Shown: piece after piece, positions 10,163-22,206 of the stretch
How the letters are laid out: every line of letters starts with the position of its first letter
How positions within the stretch are numbered: the stretch's first letter is position 1
Origin: Ctenosaura bakeri
Taxonomy: Eukaryota; Chordata; Lepidosauria; Squamata; Iguanidae
DNA: 64,000 nucleotides
Direction: 5' to 3'
Assembly (NCBI GenBank): GCA_948474755.1
Contig: CAOLHI010001306.1
Location: 336,997 to 400,996, forward strand
Translations under genes and position numbers: made by a program
Notes under the pieces: model-generated
What the model saw: only the letters and a program-made list of their open reading frames with translations
Told to the model about the DNA's origin: nothing
Database searches by the model: none

Positions 10163-11301
10163 TAAATTTATCTGTACCTCCCAGGTATGGCAGCCTCATA
10201 AAACTGATGGAGTCGCTTCAGAGACTGTAGATAGTATTAGAGACTGACTGAAATGCAGAATTATCAGAGGAGAGGATGGACGTACATTGATTTAACTATC
10301 TCCATTTAGTGTTGTAACTTCTTACATGTTTATGGTGATTGAATATGGAGTGGTGACATAGAACCTCTGCCTTCTGCCTTCTCCTTATATTCATTTTCTT
10401 CAAATCATTCCTCACTCCATGTCTTTAAAACACACACACATAATAGAATTATCAGTGGGTCCCAGCCCCCTCCTAGCCCCCATGTAATTTGAACACTTGA
10501 TGGCGTAGTTCAGTTGTGTTTGTTTTGTTATATGGATATTTTGCTTATTAAAAGATTCTTTTCTTCATATTCAATTCAACAAATATTCCACTAACACATA
10601 ATTGCATTGCAAATATCCAGTTCAGCTTTGGAAGATCATAATTAGAGGCTTTCAGCTACACATCCGGCATGTTATTCCAAATCAATTCATAAACTTCAAC
10701 CTTCCTCACCTCTAATGATCCTGACTAAGTACTTCTCTCCCTCATTTCCTTTCCCTGTTTCCTTTCTGTCTCTTTCACCTCCCTGAGACATGAGAGCAGA
10801 TCGTTGCTGTGAGCTTAATCATTACTCTGTCTCTTCAACACATTACAGGATACAGGTAGGTTATATATTGTTTTCTTTATTTGTTTACTTCCTTCATACA
10901 TTTATGTCTACCAAAGTACCCGAGGCAGTCCACACTTTAAAATAATGGCTCATCTGAGCCAAAACACATGTCACAAAAGGATTAGAAGAATGAAGAGAGG
11001 CAGAAGCTTTAGGCATGAACCCTTTCTTATAATTACATGAAGAAGTTCCCTGATAACAAGATAAAATGGTTGATGAAAGAGACAGTTCAGGAAACGGGCT
11101 GGGGAATGGCAGTTGGTCTCATCACAGAGAAGGTCAACATATGTTGCTATGTTACCATACTCTGTGAGGTGGCCGAGGAGAAAGATTGCCAATGGAGAAA
11201 AAAAAATGGAAGTGGGGAAAGTAACATGGCACTTGGCTTTGCTTTAGGGAATGGTGGGAGCTTTCTTGTCATATTTTTTGCCTTGGAAGAATAATAATTA
11301 G
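10163..11301. other. Unannotated stretch with a possible LINE tail
   Basis: Mostly nothing recognised. 10876-10945 (TTATTTGTTTACTTCCTTCA ... ACCCGAGGCAGTCCACAC) loosely matches the reversed 3' end of an L2/CR1-type LINE. The rest shows no coding or repeat signal. Confidence 0.35.
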
Positions 11302-11913
11302 GGCCATTTCCGCACTAGAAGGTTATAGTGCTATGATTCCAATTTTAACCTCCTATGGAATCCTGGGGTTTGCAGTTTAGGGAGGGGCCTTAAGGTTGAA
11401 AGTGGAATCATAGGCCATTTCCACATTAGTATTTTAAAATGGTGCAGAGCGACCTCCAATGGAGGTCTTCTGTACCATACATGGACTGGCGTGGACTACT
11501 TTTTGTAGTTCCACACCTCAATCCATGCAGGAGCGACCGGAGCCGGTCGCGCAGCATGGTTTTTAAAAACCTCTTTTCAGAGGTTTTTAAAAACCAGGGA
11601 GCGTGCAACCCCGTGCCGCTCTGTCATCCGGCTCAGAAGCAGATTTGCAGGCTCGTGCAAGTGTGTGCCTGCAGATCTGCCAGGGGCGGGCTACCAGCTG
11701 ACGAGCTTCTCCGGTTGGTGGAGAATCTTCACCAACCGGAAGCCACCATTTGGGATGCTGGAGGACTATGGAGCAGCGAGCTTGCGCTGCTGCACGTGGC
11801 GATGAATTCGCCCGGCTGCTGGTAAGCTCCGTTTTTGGGCATTTTCGCCCGTTTCCCCCCACACACACGTGGAAAGGGCCATAGTGCTATACCAGTCTAG
11901 TGCGGAAATGACC
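11302..11913 (+). mobile_element. MITE family A interrupted by a family C MITE
   Basis: The left part 11302-11412 (GGCCATTTCCGCACTAG ... AGTGGAATCATA) and right part 11881-11913 (ATAGTGCTATACCAGTCTAG ... GGAAATGACC) are the two ends of one family A copy. The 468-bp family C element lies between them. The inner inverted arm is shorter than usual. Confidence 0.85.
11413..11880 (+). mobile_element. MITE family C, complete, nested in MITE family A
   Basis: Ends GGCCATTTCCACATTAG and CACGTGGAAAGGGCC. ATA on both sides (11410-11412, 11881-11883) is an exact 3-bp duplication, confirmed by the uninterrupted family A sequence. Contains the palindrome TTTTTAAAAACCTC-TTTTC-AGAGGTTTTTAAAAA near 11560-11595 and the GGTTGGTGGAGAATCTTCACCAACC hairpin (near 11713). 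GC-rich interior; open frames across it are chance. Confidence 0.85.
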
Positions 11914-14900
11914 CGTGTCTAAAAACGCCTTGCAAAATCATGCTTTTCAAATTCTGCTAACTCCTGTGTTTAAGACATTTTTGAAAACCTTTAAAGGTTC
12001 TGGATGCTTTAGTGATGAAACTTTGAAGGGGCCTGATTTTTAAAGACATGACAAACTGAGCAACTGACCTTAAAAAGACAGGTCACTATCACCCCTGATA
12101 ATTGTTGACATTTTTAAAGAATCAGTTGGACAACAATGATTTGAGTGGAAGCTTACACAATTGTGCAAGGAAAGCTTCAAGTTTTGATCAGACAAGTGGT
12201 GAATTATTTAGTACCATCCTTCAAAGACTTGCCCTGAGGGTTAAGCAGATATAATTGTTTTGGGTAAGTTAGAAGGAACAAAAAAAATGCTAAAGGGTGA
12301 TTTCTAGTCTTCTTATAATCCTTCCTCCCCTGCTACTGCATTAACTTTGTTTCACAACTCCAGTCCAATAGCTAACTCTTTGTATCAGTGAATGTATAGC
12401 CACACTTAAATACGTTCTACTAAACTCCTTTATTTGAAGCATGAGAGGCGTTGAGTGGAACCTATGGGGAAACATTTCAGTAAGGAAAAACACATCACTT
12501 TTGACATGGCAATATGCAAAATGGATTGCTGCTGTAGAGTATCTACTGCAAGATGAGAAATAAATGTCAGTTGATCTCTGAGGACTATAAATAGGCCTTG
12601 GCCATGCTGCTGATGTCACTGGGAGTCCTAAAGCAGACCAAGGGTGTGACACAATCCCATTTTGACAAACTTCTAAGGGAGGAAGCTCCAAAATGAAGAA
12701 CTGAGATGGCTTGTGCTCGTTGAAATTGGACAAGGGCACCAATGAAAAGACGAAGCAATTATGTTGGTGACCATTTTGCTGTGGAGGCAGCATAAATTCT
12801 TTGATTCACGGAAGTGTGCAAAAGGAGAACTATAATTTCTATAGAATGAGCAAATACAACCAGAAGCTCAACACAAACTCCAGTCACAATAATTTCAAAA
12901 AGTGTTGCAATAATCTGATATGTCAGCCAGCTGTTTAAGGATGGCGGCCTAAATCCAGTTAGTAAATAGAGCAAACCTATTGAGTCAAAGGGAACTTGCT
13001 AAGTCAGCCTCAGTGTATACTCAGTGTTTTGGCTCTAGGTAGGGCTTAATAACTGGATTGCCTTCTATTTCTACTCACTGGAAATCTAAGTTTGGGGCAG
13101 AAATTCTGCACTGTGTGTGGAACCCTGTGGCAACCCCACATTACAAAATGAATTGGGGTAGTAGTGCTAAAACTCTTCCATAAACACAATACAACTTTGT
13201 GCTATAGTGGTTTCCAAAAGTCTCAGATATCTCCAGGAAGGAAGATAAACCTATGGGACACAGGACTGGGGGAGGAATAAGTTTGGATTTTGTAGCATCC
13301 ATTCCCAGCTAGTTTCAGGGCACAGTGGCTCAATGCAAAGGTGTTTGAATGTATGTTATACCCATACTACACTGATCAATCAAAATTCCAGGAAAATGGA
13401 GATAAAAGCATGTAGGAATATAACTTGGGGGGGGGCAAAATGAGGACATGCCCCCCAATAGGAATCCTGACCTTCCAAAAGGATTTTTCCTTCAGTACAC
13501 AAATTTCTAGTATTATAAGAAGTGAGACAGTGAAAAATGGTTCACACCTAGACTCTTCTATTTGCTGTGTTCACTTCCCCTTGACAATTTTATTTGCCTC
13601 TTTTCTTTAAATGCCTGAATTGTATTTCTTAATGCTCAACTCAAGTTTTACTTTAATGGAATAAATTTGGAAAATGAAGGAAAATTTCATCTGAGAAGGC
13701 AGAATTATTATTTGAAGGGGGTGATACCCTCTTTTTGCCCCCCTCCACAGTGTGCCAATCTTTTTTTTTGAAGTGCATGCAGGTTTTTTAGAGCAAGTCA
13801 GTGAGCAGAGTGCTGGCACTGTGACTTATGAGCTTTGTTTTCGTACCAACTGTAGTAGCAGCAGCACAGGGTCTAGAAAAAAAAGAAAATTCTCTAGGGT
13901 TGGCAGAGAGCCTTCTATAAATCCCAGTAGAAATGTAAGATTTGGGGAACTTCTCCATGTTTAACACATGCTATAGGTAGATCCTTATAGGAGGGAAAAC
14001 CTAGATGAATGACAGCCTATGGGCTTCCCATGAACACCTATTTGGTCAGGAAGAACAGGCCATTGGATTAGATAGACCTTCGGTTTCCTCCACTGGGGCT
14101 TCTCTTCTGTTTTTATTCACAGCTTCAGTTCAATATATAAAGCAGAAAGCTTTATAGGATTCTCGTGCTTGTAAGTATTTTTAAATAACTGGGCTCAATA
14201 TTTGTGAGATGGAATTTTGGTTCTGAGAATTTCCTTCTTAGAAAGAGTGCCCCCCTGAAACTTAAGCAAGTTCCAGTTTTGCCCCAATCTTGTTCATTAC
14301 ATGGAAGGGTGCAAGAACACCTCTGCGTTCTCCACAATCAGTATAGTAGGCTTCATTTCTCATTTCCCAATATGTGTCCAATGTATTTCAGCCTTTACTC
14401 AACTTATTAATGAGCCTTTATTCAGCATGTCACTTCTTTGACCACTCTTTCACCTCCACTACTTTTCTCCTACTTAGATTGAAACATGATATGCAGAAAT
14501 GCAGCTGGTGAAGCTTTCTACATCACTGTTATAGTAGGAAAAGCTTGACCTGTAGTTTATTTCTGTTTATTTTTTGTTTTTCTTATCATGAAACAAAAGA
14601 AAACACAGAAATGATTTAATTGGATTATATTTCATTCAGTCACAGCAGGGCTGTGAAGAATCAATTCAGTTTAAGCACATCCTGCTGAGCACCTTGGGGT
14701 TTCTTTGGGTGCAGGAAGTTCCTGATGTTTCCTTAAAGCCATCCACATTCAAAGGTGAAAGGGATGGACTCCTCTGTATCCTTGGAACTTTTTTGTCCTA
14801 ACACTGTTGAGAGGAGAGTTGAAGGGGCAAACAGGGTACCTACTTCTGCTTACATTTATGGTGAACTGGCAGCAATAAGCTTGGCCCAAAAACCTCTCTG

Positions 14901-15544
14901 AGTCATTGCTTGGAATTTACTTTTACTTTAGTGACAGTTGAATTCCTATTGCTTCCTCTTCAATGGCTTATTAGACTTCATGACTAGAATTGTCTTGATG
15001 ACAAACAACCATGTATGTCTTTTTAGGTTTCTTGCATAAGGGAATATTCAGTACCACTTTGTGCAGTATCTCCTCTACCATACAAGTGGCTTCAGAGGCC
15101 AAGAGCAGACACCTTAGGTCATTTAATGCTCAGAAGGATGAGGGCAGCCATTTAGTGGCCAGGGTGGTTTTGGGGCACCTGGACAATATTCATCATCCAG
15201 TGTATTGGCTAGCGATCCAACAGGGCAATAGCTGCTATTTTCTCCCAGCTGCAGAGGCATAGCCGAATACAGCCCAGGCATCCACCCCAACAACTAAATG
15301 GCTATGATAATGTGACCATCACTGAGAAGCTGACTTGCACAAGGGGCACAATCAGCAGCTCAGTGGGACCTGTGTAAGTAGAATGATATGCTCTAGATCT
15401 TGGTCTGTTGGATTTGCTATTCAGCATTCCTTATAGTTTAAATAAATTTGATATAATAAAGATGTGGCCTTTCTCCATATCAGTCTCAAGTCTTAATTTT
15501 GGGGGGGAAATGGCTGCTTATCAATACACAAGAAGCCAGCATAT
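11914..15544. other. Long unannotated stretch
   Basis: No recognised element over 3.6 kb. Composition is AT-rich, with short homopolymers (C-rich run near 13430). Frames such as 12341-12793 minus (150 codons) show no domain, signal peptide or splice context I can defend. Confidence 0.4.
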
Positions 15545-16475
15545 TGTTATCTGCATTCAAGTTGGCTTCAATTTAGAGTAATCCTATAAAAGTGAGACCT
15601 CCAAGAGTCCTAGTCATCAACATCCCTGCTCAGTTCTTGAGCACTCAGGGCCATGTTTTCTTTGATTGAGTCAATCCTTCTGTAGTGTGTCTTCCTTTTC
15701 TCCCCTACTGTCTTTCACTTTGCTGGTGTTTTTCATCTTTTGCAAAGAGTCACGTTATCTCTTGATATAGACCAAAATATAATAGGCTTAGGCCTTTTCC
15801 GCATTTTGTTTTTAAAACGGGGCAGCGCGTCCTCCAGTGAGGACGTTGGCACTTGGGGGCGAACTGGGTCCGGACTACTTTCTGTAGTTTCGGACTTCAG
15901 CACACTCTGGAACTGGTGGTTCACCGTGATATTGAAAGACTGCTTAAAACAGGTCTTTCAATTGCCTGGTGCGCCCCAGTCCATCACTACGCTCCTGTGT
16001 AGATCTGCAGGCTTGCACCAGCACGAGGCTGCAGATCTTCCGGGGACAGGCTTCCGGCTAGTGAGCTTCTCCGGTTGGTGGAGAGCCTCCACCAACCAGA
16101 AGCCTCAATTTTCATCCCCAGAGCAGTGTGTAGCGTGGGCACGCACTGCTCCAGATCAGCATGGATCGTCGGAGGGAGCACGTCAGTCCAGTGAGTAACA
16201 GACTGCCCCGTTTTCTTCCCAAAGTGAAAAAAAGCCCTTAGTTTTGTCATTTTGGCTTCTAATGAGAGTTCAGCCTTGATTTGTCCTCAGAGCAATTTAT
16301 TTATCTTTTTGACAGTCCATGGCATCTGTAGGACTCACCTTCAACACCACAGTTCCAGTGGGATGATTCTGCATCCTCTCATCTTTCTTCACTGTCCAGC
16401 TTTCACAATCATACATAGTAATCCAAACTACTATGGCACAGATGATTTTGATTTTGGTATTTAATGATACCAAAC
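15545..16475 (-). mobile_element. BovB (RTE) LINE fragment, 3' part, split by a MITE
   Basis: The pieces 15545-15790 and 16238-16475 read as one BovB segment on the minus strand. Recognisable phrases include TCTTTGATTGAGTCAATCC, GTCAGCCTTGATTTGTCC-like text, CAGTCCATGGCATCTGTAGG and TTCTTCACTGTCCAGCTTTC. The parallel copy at 37205-37640 has the same order. It corresponds to the end of the polymerase frame and what follows. It is decayed, with no open frame. Confidence 0.7.
15791..16237 (+). mobile_element. MITE family C with perfect TTA duplication
   Basis: Starts GGCCTTTTCCGCATTTTG, ends GTGAAAAAAAGCCC, with TTA on both sides (15788-15790, 16238-16240). TTA/TAA duplications and GGCC ends are the PIF/Harbinger signature. 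It interrupts a BovB fragment. Internal hairpins: CTCCGGTTGGTGGAG / CTCCACCAACCAGAAG and the AAACAGG / CTTTCAATTG block. Confidence 0.85.
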
Positions 16476-16477
16476 AA

Positions 16478-17132
16478 AGTACTGGTATTCAGTAAGGTAT
16501 ACTCAACTGACACTCCTTTGTACCTCCTTAGTCAGTCGATAATCCTTTATTTTAGTCACTTTACCTAAATTTGCACCTTTTTTTTCCTTAAAAAAAAATC
16601 CCTCATTGGACTGGTAACCCTGCTTGAAATCGAGTTTAGCAGAAATACATTTCTATCTCTGCAGTGGCTTTTGGCATTTAATTGGATCTGTGAGACTAAG
16701 TGAAGTCAAAAATCCCTTTCCAAGTGGATCAACCCTATTTAAGCTACATGTCAGCAATTAACAAAGCAAGGGTCTTTTATCATTGTGCCTACCTTGATAT
16801 TTCTTTTGTGATGCACAAAGGACCCTCAGTAACAGCGAAGGTCTGATTGATGATAATTACACAAGAATCTCTTCAGGAGATGGCCAAAAATACCTTCTTT
16901 TCAGATTCTAAGTCAAAGAAGCTGTTTGCAATTAACACTTTTGTCTCAGCAATGTGTATTTAATTACTCAATGTTTTTCCTCTGTGCAGGCAAACAAAAA
17001 GGCATTTAACCCTCAAACCACAGACATCAAAAAGAAATTTCTTTTGAATAAAAAGAGATTATTTATATGCAGGAAACTACAGTGTGGTGGTATTGTTCTG
17101 TTCTCTGGCAATCCTCCAGTGTTTGTAACAAC
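16478..17132. other. Repeat-free block, candidate conserved noncoding DNA
   Basis: From about 16640 to 17080 I see no repeat. The sequence is rich in ATTA/TAAT-type words (TTTAATTGG, CAATTAACAAAG, TTTAATTACTC, GATAATTAC), as in developmental enhancers. This rests on composition only, with no alignment available. Confidence 0.3.
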
Positions 17133-17215
17133 CTTGTTGCTGTTGTGTGCATTGAAGTTATTGCTGGCTTACAGTGACCCTAAGGCTAACTTATCATGGG
17201 GTTACCATAGGGAAA
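17133..17215 (-). mobile_element. Sauria SINE / BovB tail fragment
   Basis: Reading minus, GATAAGTTAGCCTTAGGGTC and a following ACTTCAATGCACACAACAGC end match the SINE/BovB 3' tail. The 5' part is missing. Confidence 0.55.
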
Positions 17216-17284
17216 AAAAATCCAGCAAGTATTTCCAGGGGAGCTGGTGGCTTCCATGGTGCAAGAGCAGTGAATTCAGTCCAT

Positions 17285-17441
17285 GGTCATTTCTGCTCTA
17301 TACTGTTATAGTGCTATTATTTCACTTTCAACATCCTCTGGGGTTTGTAGTTTCCTGAGGCCAAAGAGCTCTCTGGCTGAGAATTCTAAAGGCCCCTCCC
17401 TAAACTACAAACCCCAGGATTCTATAGGATGTTGAAAGTGG
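17285..17441 (-). mobile_element. MITE family A, truncated at the right end
   Basis: Starts GGTCATTTCTGCTC and contains both inner arms (GGGGTTTGTAGTTTCCTGAG ... AAACTACAAACCCCAGGATT), but ends at GTTGAAAGTGG without the outer TIR. The inner order is reversed. Confidence 0.75.
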
Positions 17442-17496
17442 TGCTGGCATTCTACATTCAGCTCATAGGCTGCACTTTGCCAACCCCTGCCCTAGA
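17442..17496 (-). mobile_element. hAT terminal fragment
   Basis: TTTGCCAACCCCTGCCCTAG is the reverse complement of a CTAGGGCAGGGGTTGGCAAA terminus, a common hAT end. The other end is not found, since the MITE-side junction is abrupt. Confidence 0.4.
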
Positions 17497-19277
17497 TCAA
17501 TTTTTAATTACTTAATTACTTATCCTCCCTGCTAGAGAACATTACTGCCCCATGCAATTTGGTTTTTTTTTTTAAATCATCCCCAAATTGCCCCAGATAA
17601 AACCACATAATCGTCAAATGTGGCCATTTGCTTACTGTCTCCTTCCCAACTACTCACTTTTTAAATTGGTTGCAAACTAGCCAAAACAGGAAGAGGAAGT
17701 GACACTATCTCATTCTTGCAATGTGCTGCAGAACTGCCAGCTATGGGAAGCATGGGAATGGAACTTGACCTTCAAACCTCACACAGTTCCTCACCCTGAC
17801 ATATAACATTTTAAGATTATAGCTGTCATCTCAGCCTGTTGATGAACCTATGGTTCAATGTCTGGTCTTTCCTTTTGCTGAGTGCTGAAACTTATCCACT
17901 TTGGTCTTTTGCCATTCCATCATCACTCTTCAATTCTATCTATAACTCCAGGACTGGCATCAGCACCTGACAAGGTTACTGCTGATCTCTGCTCTGGCTC
18001 TCTCATATATTGTTTTTCTAACCTATATTTTGATTAGCACAAGGCCACAGGGTCTATCTAGTCTTTTAATCTCCTATAATGTTTCTGACCTAATGTCACT
18101 CTGGGGCATGGTGAGAAATTACTCACCCACCTAGAGCAGCTAAATGTACTGCCACCACAGCCAAGCTTTCCTAGCAAGGTTCAGGTAATCTTGCGAAGGA
18201 GGGGACATACACCAGTTTACATTTGCTAGGATCTGCTCAGACCTGGAGCCAACCCTGAATAGTTCTACCAGCTATATCTTTCACTTGTTTCTTGTTGTTC
18301 TGATGTTATGGCCCATCTTAAAGATGTTTTCCTGTCTGAAACCACCCATCCTTCCCCTTCAAAGCCCTTCAGGGCTGTGCTGTATGTATTCTGATTCTCA
18401 GGATTTAGAAAAATGACTATTTTGACTACAATGCTTATGTGATAATGGCCTCTTCCTATTATACAGGCAACACAATTGAAGGGGGATAGTTCTCTCTTAA
18501 TATAAAAAAGGAGTTATGGAGGCACCAGGCTTAAGTTTAAGTATTGAGGGTTCGCATCCCAGAAGGACATCAGAGATTATGAAAGACAATTCCCCAGTCA
18601 GCAAGACTATATAGGTGAACAAAATCAGAAGCTTCCAGATGCTTCGATCAAGAAGTTTTTAAAAAGGCCTCAAGAGACCACGAGGCAAGGGAGACAAAAG
18701 AACATCAATGAGAGACAAAGGGCTGGTGGCAGACTGGGCAAAATTGGTCCAGATGCTTGACTTCCTCTCCCCACACCATCCCACTATCCAGACAGTAATG
18801 TGAGTAGAATAGGAATGTTTTAGCTAGTTGTGTTAGGGATTATGTTTTTTTACAACTCTGGCTGAAATGACCTAGGCTTAACTGCTAGGTAACGCCTGAA
18901 GGAAGATGCCTTCATGAATGAGATATCTTTTGTTATTGTGTTTGTCTGCTTAGAATAAAAAGCTTTTCTTCTAAAGTTCTCTGTTCATATTCTCTTTCTC
19001 CATATGCCTTACTGGTTAAGCTCACAGACAGAATTCCCCTCTTCCATAGAGGAAGGGAAAGAAAAGCCTCTGAGTTGAGAGATTCCTTCCCCAGTAGCTT
19101 CCTACTGTGCTACTGCATGATGGAGATTTAAAATCAGTAGATTGTGGCTGCTAGATGATCTTCAAGGGCAAAGGGAGGGTCTCATCTCTTACTCAAGGAC
19201 AGAAGACAGCATCGAGAGAGAGAATACCTCCCCTCCTTCACTCACAGTTTAGAATCCCCCAGCTAGTATATAGAATC
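17497..19277. other. Unannotated stretch
   Basis: No clear element. 18805-19025 may be LTR-like: AATAAA at about 18955 and inverted TGTGAG ... CTCACA borders. Flanking duplications do not fit, so I do not call it. Confidence 0.35.
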
Positions 19278-20060
19278 ATATGACTTTTGCGCAACTCACT
19301 CATTTTTGGCACTGGGGTGCGGTGCTCATGCGAGCAGCCTTCGGCTCCACATGAGCTTCTTGCTCGTGTGAGAGCCCTGCCTCTTCCTTTCGCAGTGCAG
19401 CCTGGGACCTTCCCAGGCTGCACTGAGACAGGAAGCATGACCAGCCTGGCTCCCGAGGCTCTGCATGCAAGGTAAGTGCACGTGGGGCCCCGGAGTGATG
19501 CGCAATCGTGCAGCATTTTCAGCTTCAAGCTGAAAATGAAAAAATTCATACGCGGTCCATGTCAGGCCCTGGAGGATTGTGCAAATATGACTGCGTTGTG
19601 TGGACTGCTCCTCACATTTGCGCAAGGCTCAAGGGGCCCTTTCACATCAAAAATGCCATGCAAAAAGGGCCATAGAGTTGGAAGGGACCACAAAGACCTC
19701 CTGCCATGCAGGAAAACACAACTATAGCACAACAGAAAGTGGTTATCTGACATAGGTTTAAAGACATCCATAGAAAGAGAATCTATCACTTTCTCTAAGG
19801 CAGTCTATTCCAACTCTTCCAGTGAAGTTCTTCCTAATGTTTGGGTAGAATCTCTGTTCTTGCAGTTTGAACCCATTGGTTCATGTTCTAGTCTGTGGAG
19901 CAGCAGAAAACAAGCTTCTTCCATATGACATTGCTTCATATATTAAAAGATGGCTATATGACCTCTATGTCCTCTCATTTCCAAGTTAAACATATTCATA
20001 TTCTTAAGCCCTAATCATGGGGCTTTGTTTCCAGAACTTTGAATGTTTTAGTCATCATCC
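19271..20060 (-). mobile_element. CR1 LINE 3' region, split by a MITE
   Basis: 19271-19280 (TAGAATCATA) and 19672-20060 join into a CR1 3' end on the minus strand. Landmarks are ATAGAGTTGGAAGGGACC (reverse of the CR1 terminus), the AAGTTCTTCCTAATGTTTGG block, TTTGAACCCATTGGTTCATG and GATGGCTATATGACCTCTAT. This covers the C-terminal end of the polymerase frame and the 3' UTR, decayed. Confidence 0.8.
19281..19671 (-). mobile_element. MITE family B inserted in a CR1 terminus
   Basis: Minus-strand start GGCCCTTTTTGCATGG, and the same interior as 3795-4214 including the GTGCAGCCTGGGA / TCCCAGGCTGCAC hairpin (19396-19424) and the AGCTTGAAGCTGAAAATG segment. ATA on both sides (19278-19280, 19672-19674). 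The distal TIR is worn (TGACTTTTGC). Confidence 0.8.
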
Positions 20061-20259
20061 TTTGAACATAAAAATGAGGAATAGAGAGAGAAAAAAAATC
20101 AAGGTAGTACCTTTAAGATTCAGTACCAAATGGTATTAAGACCTCAGGTATAAAGTATATTTCTACAGCTGTTCTGCAATTGGTTTGGGGGTATTGCCAT
20201 TTCTAATATTAAATCTCTGAGGCAGACCTTTATTTGCCAAATCTTAAATATCTATTCAC

Positions 20260-20873
20260 TTGCAACAGAATACATAACATGGATGATAATAAAGGGACAA
20301 GACCATCCCACATACCCAGATGTCAACTCTGTCCCTACATCTACTCTGGGAGCAATATGTTTAAAGACATCCAAAGACAGAGACAATAACATCACCCCAC
20401 AATATCAGAGGTGTGTCTACTTGTTTTCCTCCAATGTAATATATGCACTCCTCTGCTCCTCTATACTTTACATTGGACAAATAAGACAATCTCTGCACAA
20501 GGCAATTAATAGACACAAAACTGACATTAGAAATGGCAGTAGCCCAAAATCAGTTGCAGAATCTTTCTGGACATATAGTAAGGGATTTACAGGTCACAGT
20601 CCTTGAACAAGGAAATTACAAAGGAAGACTAGAAAAAGCAAAAGCTGAATTGAATTATTTTCACATATCAATACTTCCTTTCCACTATAAAGATCTGAAA
20701 GACCTGTATCACTTTGTATAACCCTTTGAAAATTTAAGGTAAGGGACATGCTTAGCATCTTTCTGGATCCTATTATGTTCTATTTTACTCCCACAACTGT
20801 ATGAATATGCCATAATACCACTTGATATTGCATCTGAAGAAGTGGGTTTATATCTACAAATGCTTATGCTAAA
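20260..20873 (+). mobile_element. Penelope-like element fragment with GIY-YIG-type endonuclease and 3' end
   Basis: A plus-strand frame 20283-20606, continued in another frame to 20721, encodes CVYLFSSN ... SSILYIGQIRQSL ... INRHKTDIRNGS ... DLQVTVLEQGNYKGRLEKA, then AELNYFHISILPFHYKDL. This resembles the GIY-YIG endonuclease end of Penelope-like retroelements (YIGQ-x-RQSL, H-x-DIRN). One frameshift near 20570 breaks it. Downstream the 3' terminus CATCTGAAGAAGTGGG ... CTACAAATGCTTATGC resembles the element's hammerhead-ribozyme-bearing end. A CR1 fragment abuts at 20874. Confidence 0.65.
20827..20869 (+). ncRNA. Degenerate hammerhead-ribozyme-like motif in the Penelope-like terminus
   Basis: The pattern CTGAAGA - AGTGGG/CTAC stem - AAA, enclosed by GCAT...ATGC, mirrors the CUGAUGA - stem II - GAAA core known from Penelope-like elements. 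The core has substitutions (CTGAAGA, and AAA without G), so activity is unlikely. Confidence 0.35.
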
Positions 20874-21082
20874 ATCATAGAATCATAGAAATGTAGAGTT
20901 GGAAGAGACCACAGGGGCCATCCAGTCCAACCCCCTGCCTTGCAGGAACACCCTCAAAGCACTCCCAACATATGGCCATCAAACCTCTGCTTAAAAACCT
21001 CCAAGGAGGCCCCCACTACACTCCGAGGCAGCACATTCCACTGCCGGACAGCCCTGACTGTCAGGAAGTTCTTCCTAAAATA
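20874..21082 (-). mobile_element. CR1 LINE 3' end
   Basis: Starts with TCATAGAATCATAGAA, the reverse of the CR1 terminal octamer repeats, then GTAGAGTTGGAAGAGACC, GCCATCCAGTCCAACCCCC, CTCCAAGGAGGCCCCCACTA and GTCAGGAAGTTCTTCCTAA. It is better preserved than the CR1 at 19672, hence probably younger. Only the 3' about 200 bp is present (5'-truncated). Confidence 0.9.
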
Positions 21083-22150
21083 AAAAACAATTAGTCTTAA
21101 AATTGTTGCCACATTTTTTCTCCCCTCTCTCAATCCTCCAAAATCAGAAAGGATTTGGTATATCCAGGGTGATAAGGCCCATGTAGGATGGCATGATTAC
21201 TACAATATAATACAATAAAAGCAATAATTAAGCTAGTAACTATGTATTTCTGCTACAGATTGGAATTGATATGTGAAAGTGAGGAAATTCTAACTATAGA
21301 ATTAGAACTATAAAACTATAGAATTCTAATTATAATATTTAAAACTTAACAGTTAATTAGAGCTTGGAAGTAACTAGTTATGAAGACTAAATTTAGACAT
21401 TTAGAAATTTCTTATCAAAGTGTTCTCTCTTCACATGACAAAACAAAGACAAAGTGTACCTTGCCTTGGAAACTGGCACATATTTGAATTTTGGAGAAAT
21501 AAAATATGCACAGAACTACAAGGAAAACAGTGAAAAAACCCACACACAACTGGAAAATATGAACAAGAATGCAACAGGAAAACGCATAGAAGCATTTTAC
21601 CCTACAAAACATGCAAAAATAGATGTGATTTACTTAATTGCCAAAAAAAGATGGTCACATGAATTATCTTGAAGAAGACTCCCCCAACTATTATGACTTG
21701 ATGGCTAGCATCCTGTTTAGTAATTCCAATGCCATGTCCAGTTTACAAGATCATAATTAACATAACTTATACTTGTTGCATCATTGCAATGACTGCAGTT
21801 GCTCCCCAAAACCTACCTTTTATGCCATGCAGCTCCTCAACAGAGGAATTTTCATGGTGCTGGAGAATGGGGCACTGAGTGATGATGCATCCAGCCTTAT
21901 GCTGATAGTGAAGGGCTCCCTGGTTCTGCTGTTCCAGAACTTCTCACTACCAGGAGAGGGCTGGAACTATCATTGTTCACTGCCCCACTCTTTAGAAGCT
22001 CAGAAACTTTTCTGTTGGGAGGATGCATGGCTTAAAAAGTAGTTTTGGGAGGACAAAATCAGGAGTGGTAACTAAAGAGATGCAGCTATGCTGTCATAGT
22101 TATATCTCCCAATGCAGATTTCAACTTTTATTTATAGCTCCAAAGATTGA
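21083..22150. other. Unannotated AT-rich stretch
   Basis: No recognised repeat or exon. 21270-21400 is very AT-rich with repeated AACTATAGAATTCTAA-like words. Confidence 0.4.
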
Positions 22151-22151
22151 T

Positions 22152-22164
22152 GATGATGATAATA

Positions 22165-22204
<40 letters not shown>

Positions 22205-22206
22205 TT
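22152..22206. repeat. (AAT)n microsatellite, tail of the L2 copy
   Basis: GATGATGAT followed by about 13 AAT units. On the minus strand this is the ATT-type 3' repeat on which L2-clade LINEs end. Confidence 0.9.

Noticed and set aside
18805..19025. Short LTR with TGTGAG...CTCACA borders and AATAAA
   Set aside because: Flanking bases do not form a duplication, and no promoter box is visible. The inverted 6-mers can be chance.
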